A stretch of DNA of 64,000 nt from Bondarzewia mesenterica (Eukaryota; Basidiomycota; Agaricomycetes; Russulales; Bondarzewiaceae). The notes under the pieces were generated by a model. It searched no databases. It was not told the DNA's origin and saw only the letters and a program-made list of their open reading frames with translations. Within the stretch, counting starts at the first letter, position 1. Each line of letters starts with the position of its first letter. The DNA is taken from assembly GCA_004802705.1 (NCBI GenBank), contig SGPL01000002.1:124001-188000 (forward strand). The letters run 5' to 3'. Positions 14,306 through 26,049 of the stretch are shown piece after piece. A program made the translations under genes and the position numbers.

Positions 14306-17300
14306 TACATGACGTTCTGCAACGGATCAGATTTGCTTGACTACACCTTTTAGAATAGATGAGGTCAAAGAGCCATATTTTCAAAAAGCGGAACAGACAT
14401 AACTTACAATGATACAGCCAGTCAGTTGTAGTGAGTTGACAAATGAACTCAATCGCTCGAAGCGAGGACGTGAAAATCCGCCGCCGCCGCCGCCGTCGTT
14501 GGTTAACGGCCCGGCCGTGCCGCCGCTCTCGAAACAGAATCCAGACACAACAGTTGAGAGCATTGGTCGGTCTCCCCGGGTCAACATCTCAACATCTCCA
14601 TCTAAAGATCTGTTCGCTGAGGTACGTATACTGTGCTGAAAAGAACACGAACAGCGCTGATCGCAGCCGGTTGATTCGGACCTAAGTACTCCAAGGGGAG
14701 AGCCTGACCCAGGCCAACACAATGTCCGAGTCACGAATTTACACATTGTGTCAACGTTGCGTTGTACTCGGCACCGTGTCTCAGGAGATGAGAGATTCAA
14801 ACACGTGCGATAGGCGTGGATGGGTGCATAACCAGGCGCTCGGTCAGGTTCTCCAATCCATTGAACTTTTGGGGCCTGGATCCCAGATTCATCCGGCCAG
14901 GTGTCGCGTCCGAGGCCCAACTTGAAACGTGCAACATTTGTTTCGAGTAATTTGCAGTGGCCTGGCACTGGTCTCAAGCCTGAGACCCACGAAAAAAACT
15001 CGATCAACCGAGCTGTGGGTCCATGCATCACCTTTTGTCCCGTTGAAGATTCTCACATCAGCCGTCAAGGGGAACGCAGGTTGTCTAATTGACATTATCC
15101 GTTCAATGCTATCCTTCATCTCTCCATCGGGTGTCGACGAGTTCTCATCTTTGATGGGCTCGCTCGCTCGCCTGCCTGGTCTTAGTTCGGTTTGGCATCG
15201 TGTTTACTATGTCCCCGGAGAAGTTACGTAGATGCTATCATGTCTTGAGGCCCACTAATCGGAATGCTATACATCGGTATTGGTCTCTGTTCTTTCGCAG
15301 TATAAGAGGCTCATCGTTTGGGTCATTCCAGCATTGACACCCCACTCCCCAATCGAGCACAGACAAAAAACATTCTCTTGTCGCCTACTGCTCCAACACC
15401 CGCTGCTAATATCATGTGTCACGTCAGACGGTATGTTGCAATGTAGAAGAAACACACCGATGCCGCTGACCGCTGTCGATCACAGAGTCAAAAACATCTA
15501 TCTGCACTGCGGACATGCCGTTGAATTAGTGCGTATTTTAATCATCCCAGCAGTGCCCGCCATTGACCACTGACCACCTATCCAGCCCGAGGAACTTGTC
15601 AGCCATTTTTTTTGATCACTGACGATGTCAATCAACTGAAACTGTCACAGATCCGATGTGAATCGGTGACCTGCAAGTTCAGTGCCTACCACCCGCCCAC
15701 ATGCCGTCCACCCACCTGCAAGACTACATGCTGGCAATAGTAAGTGTATTATCTTTCCTACCCTACAAAAGATTAAACTGCGAGATATCCCTCCCCCTGA
15801 TAATACGTCTGCACCATCTCGTGTCCTCCAAACCATGCTGTTCGTACCGACGTTCATGCTTCTCCGCTATGCGTCTCTCCAGTCGGCAATTTCCCGAACA
15901 GTACGGTGTGTAATCTCCCACATGATTTCCCACTCCATCGTGTTGACTTGCATGATCACCAAGCTCCTCAGATTGCAAGCCGGTGTCCCGCGTGCAGCCG
16001 GAAAGCTTAGAGGTTACATCGATGGAACCAATGCCCGTACAAACTGTGATTTCTTGACGAGATTGAACTCTTGTCGGACGTACAGGTAGAAACTTCAAGC
16101 ACGGTAGTATACTATTATCATTCCACAGACCAGTTATGTCACCCATTAATGTATGGAACCCTGTCCTCGCCCCCTATGCAGTAGACATGATCCTTGAATG
16201 ATGTTTCACTTGAAATTTGATTCGGCGGGACATCGAGAACAACCCGCAGCATCATGCTGTCCCTGTCCTACGGTGGCGTCAAAAAGAGGGGAATCACCGC
16301 ACCGTTTCCACACCTCATGCATGAGTCAATGAACCATTGTTGAGCACTCTCCCTCTGCATCGATATAATTTCGTTGTAATTCAGCTACACAATAGTAAAT
16401 GATCATATAGCAGAACACTTGCTTCTTGGGAACCTACCGCGGTTGGAAGCGAAAAGGAGAATTTTAACCGTATAGGCGGTCGAATGAAGGTGCTAATCAA
16501 CTTGGCCTTCTATTTGCTCGTTGAGGCACCATTGATTCCCTTGTATTTATTTCGCGCAGGAAGCCGCGTGTGGCGCGGCCAATGATATTGACTGGAAGCT
16601 AAAGGTACGCAACCAGTGCCTCAACACGAATAGGTAAAATACGGCTCACATGACCAGCAGAGCTTCGGAAAGATAATCCGCTTGCGAATCCAAGTAGAGC
16701 GTGTGGGATCGGCCAGAAAATTCGTGCAGGCAAACTCAGGGATAAAAGTTCTGTGTGCAGAACGGTTTGCTGACGCATTCAACCCAGACATGCTTCTTTG
16801 CGGATGCAATTTCTTTTTACCATTCTATACTGGCGACTGGTAATGAGAAGACGTGCCTGGAAATAGGTCAGCAGATGGAAACCGCGTCTGTTAAATTTTC
16901 ATCAAAACATGCTAGCAGGGGGGAGGGGGGGTTGCTCTGCATTCATGTGTCGGCACGGTGTCAACGGGTCAAGAGCACGACTTGAACTTGCAGAAGTACC
17001 GGAACAGTGCCGCGGGATGCTAAATCGGTATTTGGTTCAGATCGCCCCGATTCTCAATCCGGGTCCGAGCCACTCCTCTCAGATCTTATATGCATTTACT
17101 TAGATACTCCAGTAGACGAAGCTCTATACTCAAGCATAACACACGAATATTAAGAAGATGGTCCGCGTAAATTTATTCTGGTGGTTTGAGCGCTGAAGAA
17201 GGCGCTGGGGCAGTGAACATTTTTCTTGGACAAATGTGGCTACTTGTGAATTTGATGTCAATTGGTTTTCAATATAAAGAAAAATTGGCGGATACTCGGC

Positions 17301-17630
17301 CAACATAATTCTTCGCTCTTTCAGTTTCGCCCGATCATTTTTGACGGACTGGTGTTCTCAAATGTCAGATAAGGTAAAATGTGTCAGCATTTCGGACAAC
17401 TTTCAGATTGGCTGACATTTTGGGATGACCGAAAGCCGAAAATGGGTCGAAACCCATCCGAAAGGTACTATTTTCGGTGAGATTTCGGACCGTGGGAAAA
17501 CCCTATACAAATTTTTGAGGCCGTGTTTCTGAAATGAATTGTCTGTTTCCGGATAATATTAATATTAATATAATGCCTCAAGTGGTGGCGGGCACTGACG
17601 CCTACCTCTTGCTTACAACCACCACCTGCT
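14306..17630. other. Gene-poor interval upstream of MFS transporter
   Basis: About 3.3 kb without a supportable gene. The longest open frame (14381-15031, minus, 216 codons) has no recognisable domain, an odd composition rich in Cys, Arg and Ser, and no splice partners, so I do not call it. The right end should contain the transporter promoter; a compact set of inverted repeats lies at 17382-17488. An AT-rich alternating segment (ATATTAATATTAATATA) precedes the transporter start by about 70 bases. Confidence 0.4.
17382..17488. repeat. Cluster of TTTCGG/CCGAAA inverted repeats with hairpins
   Basis: Six copies of one hexamer in both orientations occur in about 100 bases: TTTCGG at 17390, 17472 and 17483, and CCGAAA at 17429, 17436 and 17458. 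Two nested inverted repeats sit among them: TGTCAGC (17382-17388) with GCTGACA (17411-17417), and ATGGGT (17442-17447) with ACCCAT (17452-17457) around the loop CGAA. It lies about 150 bases upstream of the MFS transporter start, so it could be a regulatory site cluster or the remnant of a small mobile element. Neither reading is proven. Confidence 0.45.
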
Positions 17631-20600
17631 ATGTCGGTATCAAATGAATGGGATCCTTTGCTTCAGAATGACTCCCTAGGTCATTTGTCACCCAAAAAGG
17701 TCGGAAAGGAACGGCTAGGCCCACTTGATCTTCCAAGACGGACGCGCTATGGTATTCTTGCGGGTATATGGGCAGCAACTTTCTTGTCTGTACGTCGTTT
17801 GCTTGACAATTTCAATGCAGCGAAGTCGCGCTAACGTAAAGTATATCTAGTCATTGAATAGTACGTTTACATCTCAATTGTCTACACAACTTCTGATTTG
17901 TCTCATTGGTGCTTTCTGCAGCAACTCTAGTTGCAACATGTGAGTTGAGGTTTGATTAATATCGTGGCTGGGGATGGCGGATATCATGGACAATGTCTCC
18001 ATCGATTCTCGTCCTCCGAAGAAGGTTCTTCTAATCCGGTATTGTTTGGTGCGACCCTTCCTTCTCGTACTCGGAGCGGATCCAGAAAGCTATTCATTTT
18101 GGCTGATGGGCAGCGAATACTTCTTGCACGTGTTTTCCGGAACGACACAGCACACACGAAGTTTCTAGCCTATTTTTCAAGGGGCTCGTCATGTTGGTCT
18201 AAGATCTCGCCGAGCAGCGCCTTCTGAATATTCTGGGAGACGGCACGATCGGAGTCGCCTTGCTACTTTCCAGGCCTCCTGTTTGCGCCTTTGAGATTTG
18301 TAAATCTCTGTCGTGGACTTCTGATCCGTTTGATTTTTTTTCGCATGTGCTGTGCTGTTCTGCTCGTAACCTTCAGCGATCTGAAGGTAGTCGTTGAGGG
18401 TTGGTGGATGGAAGTAACAAGCTCGTGCTTCTAAACCCGCCTCCCAGAAAATTTGATCTCTGGAGGTCATTTCTCACTCGAAACAAGTTTATCATGCTCT
18501 ATGTTCTCGGAATAAAACTATGAGGATCCTTTGACGCAGACCTGTTCGCTTGCGTCGCGGGATCGTCGCTTCTTGCAGCGATAATGCAGAAGTCTTCGGG
18601 ACGTCTATCGATTCGCGAGCGGGTGCTACTTTCCAGAAGAACGATTAACTCATAGGCATTTGATTAATTACAGTGCTGCCGGGCATCTCATCCGAATTCC
18701 ATAAATCTAATCAAGCCAGCTGGCTCGGTACATCGTAAGCAACCCCAACGCATTTTATGGCACGATTTCTCAGTTCTAATTTCCAGGTATCTGCTCGCCA
18801 CCTGCACTTTCACGCCACTTTACGGTCGTCTTTGCAATGTGATGGGGCGACGAGGCGCAAACCAGACAGCTGTACTATTCGCTGGCCTCGGGACACTGGC
18901 ATGCGGCCTGTCAAACAACATGCCTATGCTGATAGCAGCCAGATTTGTAAGCTCCTGACACAATCACTACGCTGTCCTTCAATTTACCGGAAAATAGCTC
19001 GGCGGGATAGGTGGGGGAGGAATATACACGACTGCGACGTAAGTGCTATTTCCGCTCAATGTTTCGCTTGGTATCAAAATCAAACTTCCATGGTTTCAGG
19101 ATTATCACAAGTGATATGTATAGTATACGGGTGGGTAGTTTTTTCAGTCACTTCCTGTAAAACTATTGAGTTCAGAGACGGTATAGGCCCGAGGACTCAC
19201 GCAAGGTATTGCGAGCGTTTTCAGCGGCGTAAGTCACCACGCATTTAAAAAAAAAAGAAAATATTCATTCTCGCCTTATGTAGCTTGGAATGGGTTTGGG
19301 AGGCCCGCTGGGCGGTGTCATCAGCGACTGGTATGATATGCGATATATATTGCGAATCATCATGGGCTTCTCACACGTCAAGGACACAGGCTTGGCTGGC
19401 GTTGGGCTTTTCTGATGCAGATGCCGCTTTTCATGCTATCATTCGTCTTGACCTCTATCAATCTCGACTACGTCACACCTGTAAGTCTTCTGCCAATATC
19501 ATCCGACGAAAGTTTTTGTGTCCAATCGTGGCGTATTTCAGGGCAAGAGCAAAAATGCAAAGGACGTCCTCAAGCGCATTGATTACGGCGGCAGCGCTTC
19601 ACTTTTGGGAGCGGTGAGTGTCGCTCACGTATAAAATTAGGCCGGTACCAATTGCTTCATGCCAGGTCTTGTCATTTCTTATTTTCCTCAGTATGCGTTA
19701 CAACGAAGAATATCCTGTACGTTGAATCCGCCTCTTGCTCATTTCAGCTGATCAAACGCCTCTGGGGATAGTGGAGCGATAGATCGGTCATCGTTCCTTT
19801 CGTCCTCTCATTTGTTTTCTTCATCTTGTTTGTCATTTTTGAGCTCCGTTTCTCGAAGGAGCCCATGCTCGCCCCCTTCCTGTTGAAACAGAAAATTCCC
19901 GTTCTCACGGGCATCAATAACTTCCTGGTTGCAAACTGCAACTTTGCTGTGATGTATTTCTTTCCCATGTGGTTCCAGACGGTCCCTTTGACGAGCGCAT
20001 CTACCGCTGGTATGATAATATATAATTCTCCTATTACCTTCGTTTTACTGACTCCTGGTTTGCACAGGACTGCACCTTTTGCCCAACAGCATCTCGATGT
20101 CTTGTGGCTCTATGTTTGCAGGGTGAGGATCATCGCCCACCGCTAGTTTGATTTTCCTCTAACTGCGAGACACAGCTGGATGATGCACCGCACTGGGAAG
20201 TATAAGATGATCAATCTTATCTTCGGCTTTTTCCCGTTCATAGCTGCGGTCCTTATAACGATGATGAAGGAGGACTCTCCTCCTCTGCAACAATGGCTGA
20301 GCATCGTGCGTCATGATCGTTTCCGCACATGCGCGGTGACGACTGAGATTGAGTTCTAGATACCCCTGGGATTTGGCAACGCTGTAGTCTTGCAAACAAT
20401 GCTGAGTGAGCATCTGTCTCATGAAAACTTGATTCGTCGTCTAACATGTTCTCAAGTTGCGCTACTTGCTCATCTTCCCCGTAAGTGCATTGATTCAATT
20501 GAATGAAACGAGACGGAGGTTCAACACGTTCCACATCTCGCAAAGAATCGGCTATGGCCGTTGGGACTGGTTTCGGACAACTATTCAGAGGTCTTGGTAA

Positions 20601-21314
20601 GTGCCCGATCGCACCGTAAATCTTGTGGTCGTCACTCACTCAACGCAACGAACAGGCCAGGTCGGTGGAGTCGGTATCTCATCCGCGATTTTCCAGGCCA
20701 CGTTGGATGCTCAATTGCGTCGTCGGATACACGGACCTGACGCAGACGAGGCATGTCTCGGTTTCATCCATCCACCGCACAGGATGCACTCAGCCAGCCA
20801 GCCTCGTCGTTTCTAGATCCGGAAAAACATCCGACACTCGGCTCGACTCGTTGGCAGCTTACCTCCCAACCTGCAGCGCGAGGCACGGGACTCGTACGCA
20901 ATCGCGCTCCGCACTGTCTTCACGGTCGCGGCCGCATCCACCCTGCTGGCGTACATCGTCCGCCTACCGGCGCGTTCCTGTCTTCCTTTGCTGCCTTTGT
21001 TGTCCTCTCATGTGAAGCCCCTTTCGTTCTTTGCTTTGCGTTGATTTCTTCAGATCCCGGAGAAGGCCCTCGAGCACCAGCCGCCCAAGCCCACGGACGA
21101 GGAGGAACGATTTGCTCCTGAGCCGGTGTTGGCCGAAGAGACGCCCTTTGATAGCGACAGTGAGGAAGATGAAAACGAAGAGCCCCAGGCCTCGCAGCCC
21201 ATCCCCGTGCTCAGCACACAGGATAGAAGGCCTCGCAGACTGTCGACGTACCAATCTTCGGACGGCGGTTTGGACTTGGAAAGTGATATCATCGGAGGCT
21301 CAGCCAGGCGCTGA
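17631..21314 (+). CDS. Major facilitator superfamily multidrug/amino acid transporter (DHA2/Vba-like)
   Basis: Predicted polytopic proton-coupled transporter of the plasma or vacuolar membrane. Start ATG at 17631 (MSVSNEWDPLL). Family signatures in order: NQASWLGTSYLLATCTFTP, PLYGRLCNVMGRRG (loop 2-3 motif), LGGIGGGGIY, GLGMGLGGPLGGVISDW, WRWAFLMQMPLF, MYFFPMWFQTVP, AMAVGTGFGQLFRGLGQVGG. The C-terminus is an acidic cytosolic tail. Early exons: 17631-17789, 17851-17860 (10 bases), 17922-17939, 18674-18734, 18787-18946, 18998-19038. The intron 17940-18673 is 734 bases, over ten times the local norm. The exon ending PDADE is followed by GCATGT, implying a GC-AG intron, and the last intron may also start with GC (after RLP) or use a weak GT. 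The junction near 19140-19200, between MYSIR and GLTQG, could not be resolved cleanly. Residue count is therefore approximate. Confidence 0.82.
17940..18673 (+). other. Unusually long intron of the MFS transporter
   Basis: The donor GTGAGT at 17940 and acceptor ATTACAG at 18673 join VAT to LLPGISSEF in frame, so the 734 bases between them are removed. Other introns here are mostly 48-80 bases. The extra sequence holds short open frames on both strands (17974-18168 plus, 18189-18470 minus) that I do not recognise. No terminal repeats or target duplication are obvious by eye. An insertion is the simplest reading. Confidence 0.55.
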
Positions 21315-21759
21315 ACCTGATCTCAAACATCAAACGACATTGACGGATCCAGTTTCTTGTGTCCATATTTGATATCTTGTTCACTAATCATACCGTTTTG
21401 TTTTCTGAATTGCATCATGGTTGCGAGCGCCGGTACGTATGCGGGACTTGTTGAGATCAAAATAGAAATGATGTCGAATTGCTCCGTCTGAAAATGTTGA
21501 TCAAGGAAATGGCATCGTGTACTTTACATCAAGGAGATAGAGCATAGGATGCACTCTGATGACCGTGCTAGGAGCGCGGGTATTGTGTAGGTCCGAAGCG
21601 TAGTATCATCCAGATCGTTCTGTTCAAAGTCCAGGAGGACATGCCAGTGGGGAAGTCAGCGGAGACTCCGCAATAGGCTATGCCTCTCGCTGATTCAGAC
21701 CATTGTTGTCTAGACGAGGTTGCTATGCACTTTGCCTTTACGCCGTGACCAACGCATCT
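21315..21759. other. Intergenic
   Basis: 445 bases between two plus-strand genes. It should hold the 3' UTR of the transporter and the promoter of the next gene. I see no further feature. Confidence 0.45.
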
Positions 21760-22503
21760 ATGGACGGGGAAACTGCACCATCCAGCCCGGTCAATCACCG
21801 CACACGCCCACTCACGGCAAAGCAGGAGCGCAAGTTGGTCGAGAATCTTGAAGAGCGCTTCCTGGATCTCATGAGGAACTTGAAGAAGCGGTTCGTCATT
21901 CCGTGATCCCCTATCTACTCTGGACTAACCGAGGCGCGCAGGTCCGACCCCTCGTCCACCCTACGGACACTCTCAAGCTATTTGCAGGCCGCACAGCCGC
22001 TGCTCGCGCTAATCCTGCAGATCCCACCTCTGGACCCTTCGACGTCCCTGCGCACAACGTTCCTCCTGCGACTGACGAACGACGTCATGCATGCCATCCC
22101 GGGATATGCCCCCGACGCCGCGACGCTCCCGCAGCTGCTCGCGTGGCTCGACGTGCTAGACAAGGGCTGGCTCGCAGTTCTGCGCGCGCAGGCGTGGGAC
22201 CCCGTCGCACACGAGGGCGTCGACCTCGACCTCGACCTTCCCGAAGACGCGGACGCACCACCACGGCGCTCGACACCTGTCAACCAGACGGAACGTGCAC
22301 GCCTTCACAGTTTGCTCGTGATGGGCACGGGCGCAATGGAGGAGTGGTTAGAGAAGCTGAATACGGAGGGCGATGATTATGAAGCGCTGGAGAGGTTGGG
22401 GCTGCAGCAAGGGTTTGATCAGTTGTTCTTTAGGTGTCTGGCTGAGATGGGAGGTCTGAGCGAGGCGGCGAATGATCCTTCTGGGATGATTGGTACTTGT
22501 TAG
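21760..22503 (+). CDS. Conserved hypothetical alpha-helical protein
   Basis: I do not recognise a characterised family. Two exons, 21760-21890 and 21942-22503, joined by a 51-base GT-AG intron, give 230 residues. The start MDGETAPSSP is followed by a helical segment LTAKQERKLVENLEERFLD and then leucine-rich helices (SSYLQAAQPLLALILQIPPL, LLRLTNDVMHAIPGYAP). A long acidic patch DLDLDLPEDAD lies in the middle. No signal peptide or membrane segment is apparent. The spliced frame has strong GC3 bias typical of genes here. The gene follows the transporter in the same direction and ends 186 bases before the convergent mS33 gene. Confidence 0.65.
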
Positions 22504-22689
22504 GGTCTTTGTTGTACGATATTTCTGTAATACGCGCTCATGTTTGAGAGTACCGGAGGCGGCTACGTGCAGACCACAGTTGATGAGGTTGTCGGTGAGA
22601 CCTTACTCAGTAGCTCAACAGGGAGTTGAATAAGTAGCATGCTATCTCGCCCGGAGAAGGAAGAATACACAACAACACGAAGCATCCGA

Positions 22690-23061
22690 CTACCGCTTCC
22701 TGTTCGCACGACGACTTTCACCTGCAACCTTTGTCAAAACCAGTGCGCAGGACAAACAAACGGAGAACGCACCTTTGTTTTTGGCCTTCTTCGGCGCGCC
22801 CTTCCCTCTGATCTTCCTGTCTTCAACATCTTGGAATCGCTGCTGCTCCACCGGATCCACCAGATTCCATCCGGGATTCTCGTGGTTGAGGGCGGCGAAC
22901 GAGACTTGTTGGGGGTAGTACTGCATCATGGAGGGCCCTTGGAGGCGTCTGCGCAGGTACTTGGCGCCGGTTCGCTGCGATGTAGGGTTGTAGGATGCTT
23001 GGAATATTGAGCAGCGGAGACGGGTGAGAGCGGCGAGACGGGAGGGTGCGACGGACGCCAT
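22690..23061 (-). CDS. RSM27: Mitochondrial small-subunit ribosomal protein mS33
   Basis: Component of the mitochondrial small ribosomal subunit (mS33, yeast Rsm27). Two exons, 23061-22773 and 22721-22690, with a 51-base GT-AG intron, give 106 residues, the usual size for this family. Family features: N-terminal MASVAPSRLAALTRLRCSIF, a central TGAKYLRRRLQGPSM, the YYP motif, and a basic C-terminus GAPKKAKNKGESRRANRKR. The intron has no in-frame stop, so an unspliced reading would add a hydrophobic insert that the family lacks. The N-terminal part is basic and amphipathic as expected for mitochondrial import. It is divergent from SUV3 with 212 bases between the two starts, so the two mitochondrial genes may share a promoter region. 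Confidence 0.82.
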   Translation of the reverse strand: MASVAPSRLAALTRLRCSIFQASYNPTSQRTGAKYLRRRLQGPSMMQYYPQQVSFAALNHENPGWNLVDPVEQQRFQDVEDRKIRGKGAPKKAKNKGAFSVCLSCALVLTKVAGESRRANRKR

Positions 23062-23273
23062 GGAGGCTATTGTGCACAGATTTTTGTGCAGTGATGAATT
23101 AATGGATTTTGCCCTGGGTACCAAAACGGAAAGAGATTCTCACGACGGGCTTGTAACGGAAATTTGTTCGTTCTGACGCTCAGACTCTCAGAGCCCATTC
23201 CCTCCCTCCTCTTTGCAAAACCTGCACAAGGTCACTGACGGAGGCACTGAGGAATCTCGTTCGAAGCCTGCGT

Positions 23274-25639
23274 ATGCATCGTATCCCATCATCTCTCTGC
23301 TCAAGTTGTCGCGCTCGCTTCGGCCTTACCACTCGTCTAGAAAGCCGCATCTTTTCTAGGAACTATGCAGCTCCCGTAACATCCTGGAGTCCGAATAAAT
23401 CTCAGGCTCACCGTCCTACAGCAAAGGATCACTCTCCTCCACAATACAGTTCCAGGCCAGCACCCTATCGTCGCCACCCTACACCCCGTCCTACCTCTTC
23501 TTCCACTCGCGACGAGAGGGAGCCTCATCCCTCACACAATGTCATAGCCTTTCTTAAGGCTCTAATTAACACCTGGCATTCAGCAGATCATGTTACTAAA
23601 CGCCTTACCCGCTTCGGTATTCCGAAGAAGGATGTACAATCGCTCACGGGCGCGTTCCGAAACGACGTGCTGAATGACCTCGTCTTTTATCCCGAAAAGT
23701 TCAGCAAAGAGGAACTTGCCAACATCTCTATGGAAATGTCCACGATTGACAGAGCAAACGTTGGCGACAAGATCCTCACCTCCGCCTTCTACGCTTGGGC
23801 CTTCGATCCCGCACGCAAGGACATCGTGCGGCCAGCCACGGCAGACCAAATGCAGCGCCTTCGTGAATCGGCTGACTTCACTCGCATCGCGGACATGTTC
23901 CCCGCAGCCCGGACCCTGCGCCGCAAGATCATCATGCACGTCGGTCCGACCAACAGTGGAAAGACCCACAACGCCCTTCGCGCTCTGGCGGCCTCGACGT
24001 CCGGGGCGTACGCAGGGCCCCTGCGGCTCCTCGCGCACGAAATTTACGAGCGGCTAAACAGCGGCCAGATCGTTCCGCTGGGTGTGGAGCCCGACGCTGA
24101 CGCCGAGCCCGCGGAGGACAGCAATTTCGACACGGACACCAAACAGAGCAAGACCATACGCAAAGTCGGGGACAAGCGCTACGTCAGGGCATGCAGTCTA
24201 TTGACTGGCGAGGAGCAGAAGCAGGACCCCGACGCGTCCGTGTACAGTTGCACGATCGAGATGTTCAATTACGAAAAGCGCTACGATGTCGTGGTCGTGG
24301 ACGAGATTCAGATGATCGGAGAGTTTGATCGTGGGTACGCGTGGACTGCTGTCGTGATGGGGGCGTGTGCGACCGAGCTTCATCTTTGCGGAGAGGAGAC
24401 GGCAGTTCCTGTGATCGAGGCCATCGTCGCAATGACCGGGGACGAGCTCATCGTTAACCGCTATCAACGTCTCTCGCCGCTCAAAGTCGCAGACAAAAGC
24501 TTGGAATTCGACCTCAGTAAAATCCAGAAGGGAGACTGCATCGTCGCGTTTTCTAGGTCCAATATTTTTACTTTGAAGGAAAAGGTCGAAAAGGTGACTG
24601 GCTTGCGATGCGCTGTCGCATACGGACGGTTGCCTCCCGAACTTCGCAGCGAGCAAGCTACGCTCTTCAACGACCCAGACAGTGGCTACGACGTCATGAT
24701 CGGGAGCGACGCCATCGGGATGGGACTTAACCTGTGAGCTGTCTGCCCCTCTCGTCATACTGAACCCCCTGCTGATCGTGCTCCGTCGGTAGCAAAATCA
24801 AGCGCGTCGTGTTCGTGTCGCTCGAAAAATTCAACGGCAGGGAAGTGCATTCCCTCTCAAATTCCCAAATCAAGCAGATCGGGGGGCGCGCGGGGCGGTA
24901 TGGCTTGTCGGACGAGGGCGGACTCGTGACGACGATGGACCCGCGGGACATGGAACGACTGCGTGAGGCGATGGACGCACCGATGCGGCCGCTGCCGTGT
25001 GCGCGCGTGGGGTGGTTCCCGGGGCAGTTCGAGAGGGTCATTGAGGTGCTGCCACTAAACGCATCGACCGAAACGGCCGAGGACGTGATGAAGTACTTGG
25101 CGACGCTGCCACCGCCGCTGGGGATGATGCGGAGTGACACGAACAGGACCCGGCTAATTCGCTTTGTGGACACGCACACGAGCGACCTCATGGTCCTCGA
25201 CCGCGCCATGTTCGGGCACATGCCGTTCCCGATCCAAGACGCGGTATGCACCGAGGCGGCGGAACAAATGATTCTGCTCTACCGCGAGCAGGGCAGGGTC
25301 GATCTCCGGCGCGTGCTTGAGAGGACTAACATGCTGGATATATTGAACGACGTGCTCGTGGCGATGGAGTCTGGCTCGAAGACCGAGATGTCGACGACCG
25401 CGCTGCAAGCTCTCGAGTCGCTCCACAAGGTGCTCGTTGCGTACAGCTGGCTGCATTATCACCGCCACGTCGCGTTCTTCGCGCTCGATCAGGCGACTGT
25501 CCTTCGTCAGAAGACGGAGCGTGCGATGGATTATTGTTTGCAGTCGCGCGCGGCGAAGAAGCAGGTGATGCAGCGTGGAGGGGACAATATCTGGAGACCT
25601 AGTTATATGAGGCAGCCGCCACCGAGGAGATATCGGTAG
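23274..25639 (+). CDS. SUV3: Mitochondrial ATP-dependent RNA helicase SUV3
   Basis: DExH/D-like helicase of the mitochondrial RNA degradosome, acting in mtRNA turnover and surveillance. Two exons, 23274-24733 and 24793-25639, give 768 residues. The N-terminus (MHRIPSSLCSSCRARFGL) is basic and hydrophobic, as for a mitochondrial targeting sequence. Helicase motifs: GPTNSGKT (Walker A, about residues 224-231), VVVDEIQM (Walker B, about 340-347), GSDAIGMGLN and QIKQIGGRAGRYG (motifs V and VI). The SUV3 C-terminal region with the PLPCARVGWFPGQFERV-type segment follows and the tail is basic, RQPPPRRYR. An insert rich in Glu/Asp around residues 272-290 is lineage variation. The intron lies between motif V and the rest of the core. 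Both start and stop fit the family length. Confidence 0.95.
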
Positions 25640-26049
25640 TTAGCGGTAATAGGTGAGGACTCGGGGTCAGATGTTGGGGGGGACTCGTTCATTTAGTTTT
25701 ACCAGTTGCTGGGTACATCCACTCCTCTCAGATTCTTGGGCATTGGATCAGCGCGAGTTGATCCGGTGAACGACATCTTTCTACTCGCTAACAGCTGCCA
25801 AAAGGACCGGTCACTTCATATCAACTTGAGGCTTTGCCTCAGGGATCTTGATAGCACTGTCGGCCGTCTTGGGGAGATGAATTGGGGATACGATGGAGTA
25901 AAACGTACAGCTGACATTTAATAGGTATACCAAGTACAGTCCGTACATATCTATTCCATATTGCACATCCAGCAGAATGGTATCATGGGCAATTGAGGCA
26001 GTCAGCATCGCGTCTGGTGAGAGAAATATATACTGGAATATCGCAAATC
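25640..26049. other. Intergenic, convergent gene ends
   Basis: 410 bases between the stops of SUV3 (plus) and the multikinase (minus). It must contain both 3' UTRs. Nothing else is visible. Confidence 0.5.

Noticed and set aside
14381..15031. 216-codon minus-strand open frame
   Set aside because: No domain, no splice partners, and poor coding character; the overlapping plus-strand frames are similar in length.
18189..18470. 93-codon minus-strand frame within the long transporter intron, considered as a nested gene
   Set aside because: No recognisable domain, promoter or splice structure; kept only as a comment on the intron.
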